Part shown: piece after piece, positions 60,983 to 64,000 of the stretch
Layout: every line of letters starts with the position of its first letter
Position numbering within the stretch: the first letter of the stretch is position 1
Assembly: GCF_006064855.1 (NCBI RefSeq)
Contig: NZ_CP040754.1
Span: 1-64,000 of the forward strand
Length of the DNA: 64,000 nt
From: Sulfitobacter sp. BSw21498
GTDB lineage: Bacteria; Pseudomonadota; Alphaproteobacteria; Rhodobacterales; Rhodobacteraceae
Direction: 5' to 3'
Position numbers and translations under genes: made by a program
The notes under the pieces: model-generated
Seen by the model: the letters and a program-made list of their open reading frames with translations, nothing else
Database searches by the model: none
Told to the model about the DNA's origin: nothing

Positions 60983-62143
60983 ATGGATTTCAACCTGAAC
61001 GACGAACAGCGCCAGATTTATGAATATGGTGGCCAGTTGGCGCAAAGTTACGACAATACCTATTGGCTGGAACACGCGCGCCGCCATGAGTTTCCCAAAG
61101 AGATGTTTCAACAGATCGCCGATGACGGCTTTCTGGGCATCATGGTGCCCGAGGAATATGGTGGTGCCGGGCTGGGCATGACCGAAATGGCATTGTTCAT
61201 GGAGGGCACAGCTAACCATGGCATCCCGCTGCTGATGATGGTGGTTGGGCCGACGATGTCGATGGCGCATCTGGCGACACACGGAACCGAATTCCACAAA
61301 AAAGAGCTGCTTCCAGCCGCTTGCAAGGGTGACATCCAGTTTTGTTTTGCAATCACCGAACCCGGTGCCGGATCGAACTCAATGAAAACCAAGACGATGG
61401 CTAAGCGCAACGGCAACCGGTTTTCTCTGTCTGGCGAAAAGACCTTCATCACTGGCGCGGATGTGTCGGACTACTGCCTTGTTGTGGCGCGCACCACACC
61501 GCTCGATCAGGTGGCCCGCAAGACCGATGGCTTTACGCTATTTGCAGTCGATCTGAAGAAAAAGGGCGTCGACATGCAACGGGTACGCATTTCAATCCCG
61601 TTGCCCGAGGAACAGTGGACCCTGTTCTTTGACGATGTGGACCTTGGCCCCGAGGATGTGGTGGGTCACGTCGACGAGGGGTTCAATATCCTGTTTGATT
61701 CGCTCAACCCCGAACGGATCGTACTGGGTGCCTTGTGCTGTGGTATCGGTCGCTTTGCGCTCAACAAGGCAGTGACTTATGCCAGTGAACGCAACGTGTT
61801 CGACCAGCCGATCGGCGCGCACCAAGGTGTGCAGCATCCGCTGGCCAAGGCCTATACCAATGTCGAAATGGCCAGCTTGATGACCCGGCGTGCGGCTTGG
61901 GAATTTGACCACAAACTGCCCGCGGGGGAATCATCGAACATGGCGAAATACGCCGCCGCCGAGGCCGGGATCGAGGCGGTGGATGCCGCGTTGCAGGCGC
62001 ATGGCGGGTCGGGTTTCACCGAAGACACCGGCATCTACGAGATGTATCCGATGATGCGCCTGTTGCGCACCGCCCCGGTGAACAGGGAATTGTGCCTTAG
62101 CTATATTGGCAACAAAGTCATGGGTTTGCCCCGGTCCTATTAA
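60983..62143 (+). CDS. Acyl-CoA dehydrogenase
   Basis: 386 residues: 'GFLGIMVPEEYGGAGLGMTEMALFME', 'CFAITEPGAGSNSMKTKTM', 'FSLSGEKTFITGADVSDYCLVVART' and 'DAALQAHGGSGFTEDTGIYEMYPMMRLLRTAPVNRELCLSYIGNK'. A typical medium-length ACAD of the AliB/isovaleryl-like group. The second dehydrogenase of this operon suggests two successive desaturations or two substrates. Start ATG with GGAG 10 bases upstream. Confidence 0.92.
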   Translation: MDFNLNDEQRQIYEYGGQLAQSYDNTYWLEHARRHEFPKEMFQQIADDGFLGIMVPEEYGGAGLGMTEMALFMEGTANHGIPLLMMVVGPTMSMAHLATHGTEFHKKELLPAACKGDIQFCFAITEPGAGSNSMKTKTMAKRNGNRFSLSGEKTFITGADVSDYCLVVARTTPLDQVARKTDGFTLFAVDLKKKGVDMQRVRISIPLPEEQWTLFFDDVDLGPEDVVGHVDEGFNILFDSLNPERIVLGALCCGIGRFALNKAVTYASERNVFDQPIGAHQGVQHPLAKAYTNVEMASLMTRRAAWEFDHKLPAGESSNMAKYAAAEAGIEAVDAALQAHGGSGFTEDTGIYEMYPMMRLLRTAPVNRELCLSYIGNKVMGLPRSY

Positions 62144-62173
62144 GCCGGGCAAATGTGAATGGAGGGCGATGAT

Positions 62174-63565
62174 ATGAAATTCGCAATGCAGTACCGCCGC
62201 GCGGATGCGTTGGAAAAGGCAAATGCCGAATGCTGGCATGACATCGAAATGGCTCCGCCGAACGCGGTGCGCCGCGTCCAGGAGGAAAACCTGGTCGCGC
62301 AGATGGCTTATCTGAAAGAGAACTCCGATTTTTACCGCGATATTCTAGCTCAGGCGGGCGTCGCATTTGACGATATTCGCACCATCGAAGACCTGCAAAA
62401 GCTGCCCTATACGTTCAAGACCGACATCCGCGAAAGCCTTGCGTCGCGAAAGCCTTTTGGCCGACATCTGGCGGCAGACCCAAAAGACGTCATCCAGATG
62501 CAGGCGTCGTCCGGCACTACCGGCAGCCCGTCGTATGTGGCATTGACTGAAACAGATGTCGAAGTCTGGAACGAAATGTCGGCGCGGTGTTTCTTTGCCA
62601 ACGGCATCCGCCCCGGTGACCTGGTGTTGCACGGGTTTTCGCTGGCCAAAGGCTTTGTCGGCGGTATTCCGGTGATGCAGGCGCTGCAATACATGGGTGC
62701 TGTTGATGTGCCGATCGGCGCTGATGGCGGGGCGGACCGGCTGTTGCGGGCCTGCGCCGACACCCGCCCGCGCTGTATCGTCGGGGCGCCGAACTTTGTG
62801 TTGCATCTTGGCGAAAAGGCCGAGGAAATTCTTGGGGTCAAAGCCTCGGAGCTGGGCGTCGAACGCATTATTGTCGGCGGCGAGCCGGGCGGCGGCATTC
62901 CTGCCATTCGCAACCGTATTGAGGAACTCTGGGGTGCCAAATGTTGCGAAATGCTGGGCGGCACCGATCTGGGCGTGGCCTATTGGGCAGAATGCGACGA
63001 TCAATCCGGCATGCATATGGTCAGCATGGATCACATCATTACCGAACTTCTGGACTCGGATACCGGCGAAATCATCCCCTTTGACGAGGGCGCAAAAGGC
63101 GAAATGATCTATACTGCCATCACCCGTCAAGCCAGCCCTGTATTGCGCTTTCGGTCGGGGGACTTCATCGAAGTTCTGGGCACTTCCTGTTCGTGCGGTC
63201 GAACTGGGCCAAAAATCCGCTGTGTTGGGCGCACTGACGACATGTTGATCGTGCGCGGCGCGAATGTGTTTCCGTCCGCAATTCACAGCATCATCAATGA
63301 CATGATGCCCGACACCAACGGGATTATGCGCGTGGTGGCCGATTTTGACGGCCACACCACTCAGGGTGCCCTGAAAGTGATCGTGGAGCGCGGTCCGGAC
63401 AGATCGCCCCAGGACGATCCCGACCTGAAATCAACCATCGAAACCCGGCTACGAGAAGCGTTGGTTTTCAAAGCGGATGTCACAATCGTCGCAGCCAACA
63501 CGTTTGAAAAGCCGGGTGCCGCCAAAGTTGCACTTACTCTCAGTGAATTTCCGGAGTTGCCATGA
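62174..63565 (+). CDS. Phenylacetate-CoA ligase-like AMP-forming ligase
   Basis: The ATG at 62174 ([15 protein letters not shown]) has GGAGGG 8 bases upstream; the frame could start at 62159. About 463 residues, PaaK type: '[15 protein letters not shown]', '[21 protein letters not shown]' (ATP/AMP-binding), '[23 protein letters not shown]', 'LRFRSGDF', '[19 protein letters not shown]'. It activates an aryl or cyclic acid. Overlaps the next gene (ATGA). Confidence 0.92.
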   Translation: MKFAMQYRRADALEKANAECWHDIEMAPPNAVRRVQEENLVAQMAYLKENSDFYRDILAQAGVAFDDIRTIEDLQKLPYTFKTDIRESLASRKPFGRHLAADPKDVIQMQASSGTTGSPSYVALTETDVEVWNEMSARCFFANGIRPGDLVLHGFSLAKGFVGGIPVMQALQYMGAVDVPIGADGGADRLLRACADTRPRCIVGAPNFVLHLGEKAEEILGVKASELGVERIIVGGEPGGGIPAIRNRIEELWGAKCCEMLGGTDLGVAYWAECDDQSGMHMVSMDHIITELLDSDTGEIIPFDEGAKGEMIYTAITRQASPVLRFRSGDFIEVLGTSCSCGRTGPKIRCVGRTDDMLIVRGANVFPSAIHSIINDMMPDTNGIMRVVADFDGHTTQGALKVIVERGPDRSPQDDPDLKSTIETRLREALVFKADVTIVAANTFEKPGAAKVALTLSEFPELP

Positions 63566-64000
63566 CCCAGCTGAAAACGACGATCAACACAGGGTCGGAA
63601 GAGTTTCGCGCCAACGAGGCGCATTATCGCGGGAAACTGGACGAGTTGCATGAGTTGCGCCGCGCGCAACGCATCGGTGGACCAAAGAAGGCGCGCGAGC
63701 GTCATGTGGCCAAAGGCAAAATGCTGCCCCGTGAACGTGTAGAGCGGCTAATTGATCCGGGCAGCCCGTTTCTTGAACTGGGCGATTTGGCAGGGCTTGG
63801 GAAATATGAAGACGTGCCACCGGGGGCCAGCATCATCACCGGAATCGGGGTGATCGAGGGTCGCCAGTGCATGATTATCGCCAATGATGCGACTGTGAAA
63901 GGTGGAACCTACTTTGGCATGACCTGCAAGAAACATGTGCGGGCACAGCGTATTGCGTGGCAAAACCGACTGCCCGTGATTACACTGGTCGACAGCGGAG
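63562..64000 (+). CDS. Acyl-CoA carboxyltransferase subunit, 3' end outside window
   Basis: The ATG overlaps the ligase stop. The frame is open to the window end (146 codons): '[37 protein letters not shown]' then '[39 protein letters not shown]', as in methylcrotonyl/propionyl-CoA carboxylase beta subunits. It is a second carboxylase, distinct in sequence from the one at 45142. Its biotin subunit presumably follows beyond the window. Confidence 0.88.
   Translation, partial: MTQLKTTINTGSEEFRANEAHYRGKLDELHELRRAQRIGGPKKARERHVAKGKMLPRERVERLIDPGSPFLELGDLAGLGKYEDVPPGASIITGIGVIEGRQCMIIANDATVKGGTYFGMTCKKHVRAQRIAWQNRLPVITLVDSG

Noticed and set aside
62345..63355. 336-residue minus-strand frame
   Set aside because: Antisense to the PaaK-like ligase. 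Shadow of a GC-rich gene.

Overview
The window looks like part of a large plasmid of a Roseobacter-group (Rhodobacteraceae) alphaproteobacterium. The grounds are a complete RepABC replication/partition cassette (15983-19444), a set of plasmid-borne DUF genes typical of rhodobacteral plasmids (DUF736, DUF3768, DUF5623, DUF6878, DUF6915, DUF6927, DUF1403), two tyrosine recombinases, and GC-rich coding with protein sequences of rhodobacteral type. No rRNA, tRNA, CRISPR array or transposase was found.

Region 1 (1-15030) is a plasmid accessory block read almost entirely from the minus strand. It holds ArdC, a large ParB-domain protein, a 1420-residue methyltransferase plus strawberry-notch helicase resembling phage P1 DarB, and many small DUF proteins, several followed by intrinsic terminators. 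The likely theme is anti-restriction and DNA protection during plasmid transfer.

Region 2 (15031-20041) is the replication and partition unit: repA-repB-repC on the minus strand, a counter-transcribed RNA gene on the plus strand between repB and repC, two identical 16-bp palindromes (parS candidates) in and just after repC, a consensus DnaA box, and a 45-bp inverted repeat.

Region 3 (20042-36221) is a defence and stability island between two tyrosine recombinase genes. Each recombinase has a long inverted repeat directly upstream of its start. Inside are DUF1403 plus orphan ScpB, a 22-bp x3 tandem repeat, an AAA/DUF4143 ATPase coupled to an Mrr-like nuclease, a full QatABCD anti-phage operon, an LA2681-type HEPN protein, an XRE/ImmA-type pair and small unknown proteins. 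A signal-peptide protein of the kind seen in conjugation loci closes it.

Region 4 (36423-64000) is a catabolic island. It starts with an HxlR-divergent oxidoreductase set (DODA dioxygenase, NmrA-type reductase, GST, luciferase-like monooxygenase). Next come two minus-strand operons: TetR - carboxylase beta - enoyl-CoA hydratase - biotin carboxylase - acyl-CoA dehydrogenase, and TetR - B12 mutase small - B12 mutase large - MeaB - thioesterase. After them lie a tandem-fused double TetR, a BadH-like dehydrogenase, acyl-CoA synthetases, a FadH-like dienoyl-CoA reductase, more acyl-CoA dehydrogenases and hydratase, and a second carboxyltransferase cut by the window end. Together they suggest CoA-dependent breakdown of a branched or alicyclic acid, with carbon-skeleton rearrangement and beta-carboxylation. 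A shared operator (CTAACA-N2-TGTTAG) links three of the promoters.
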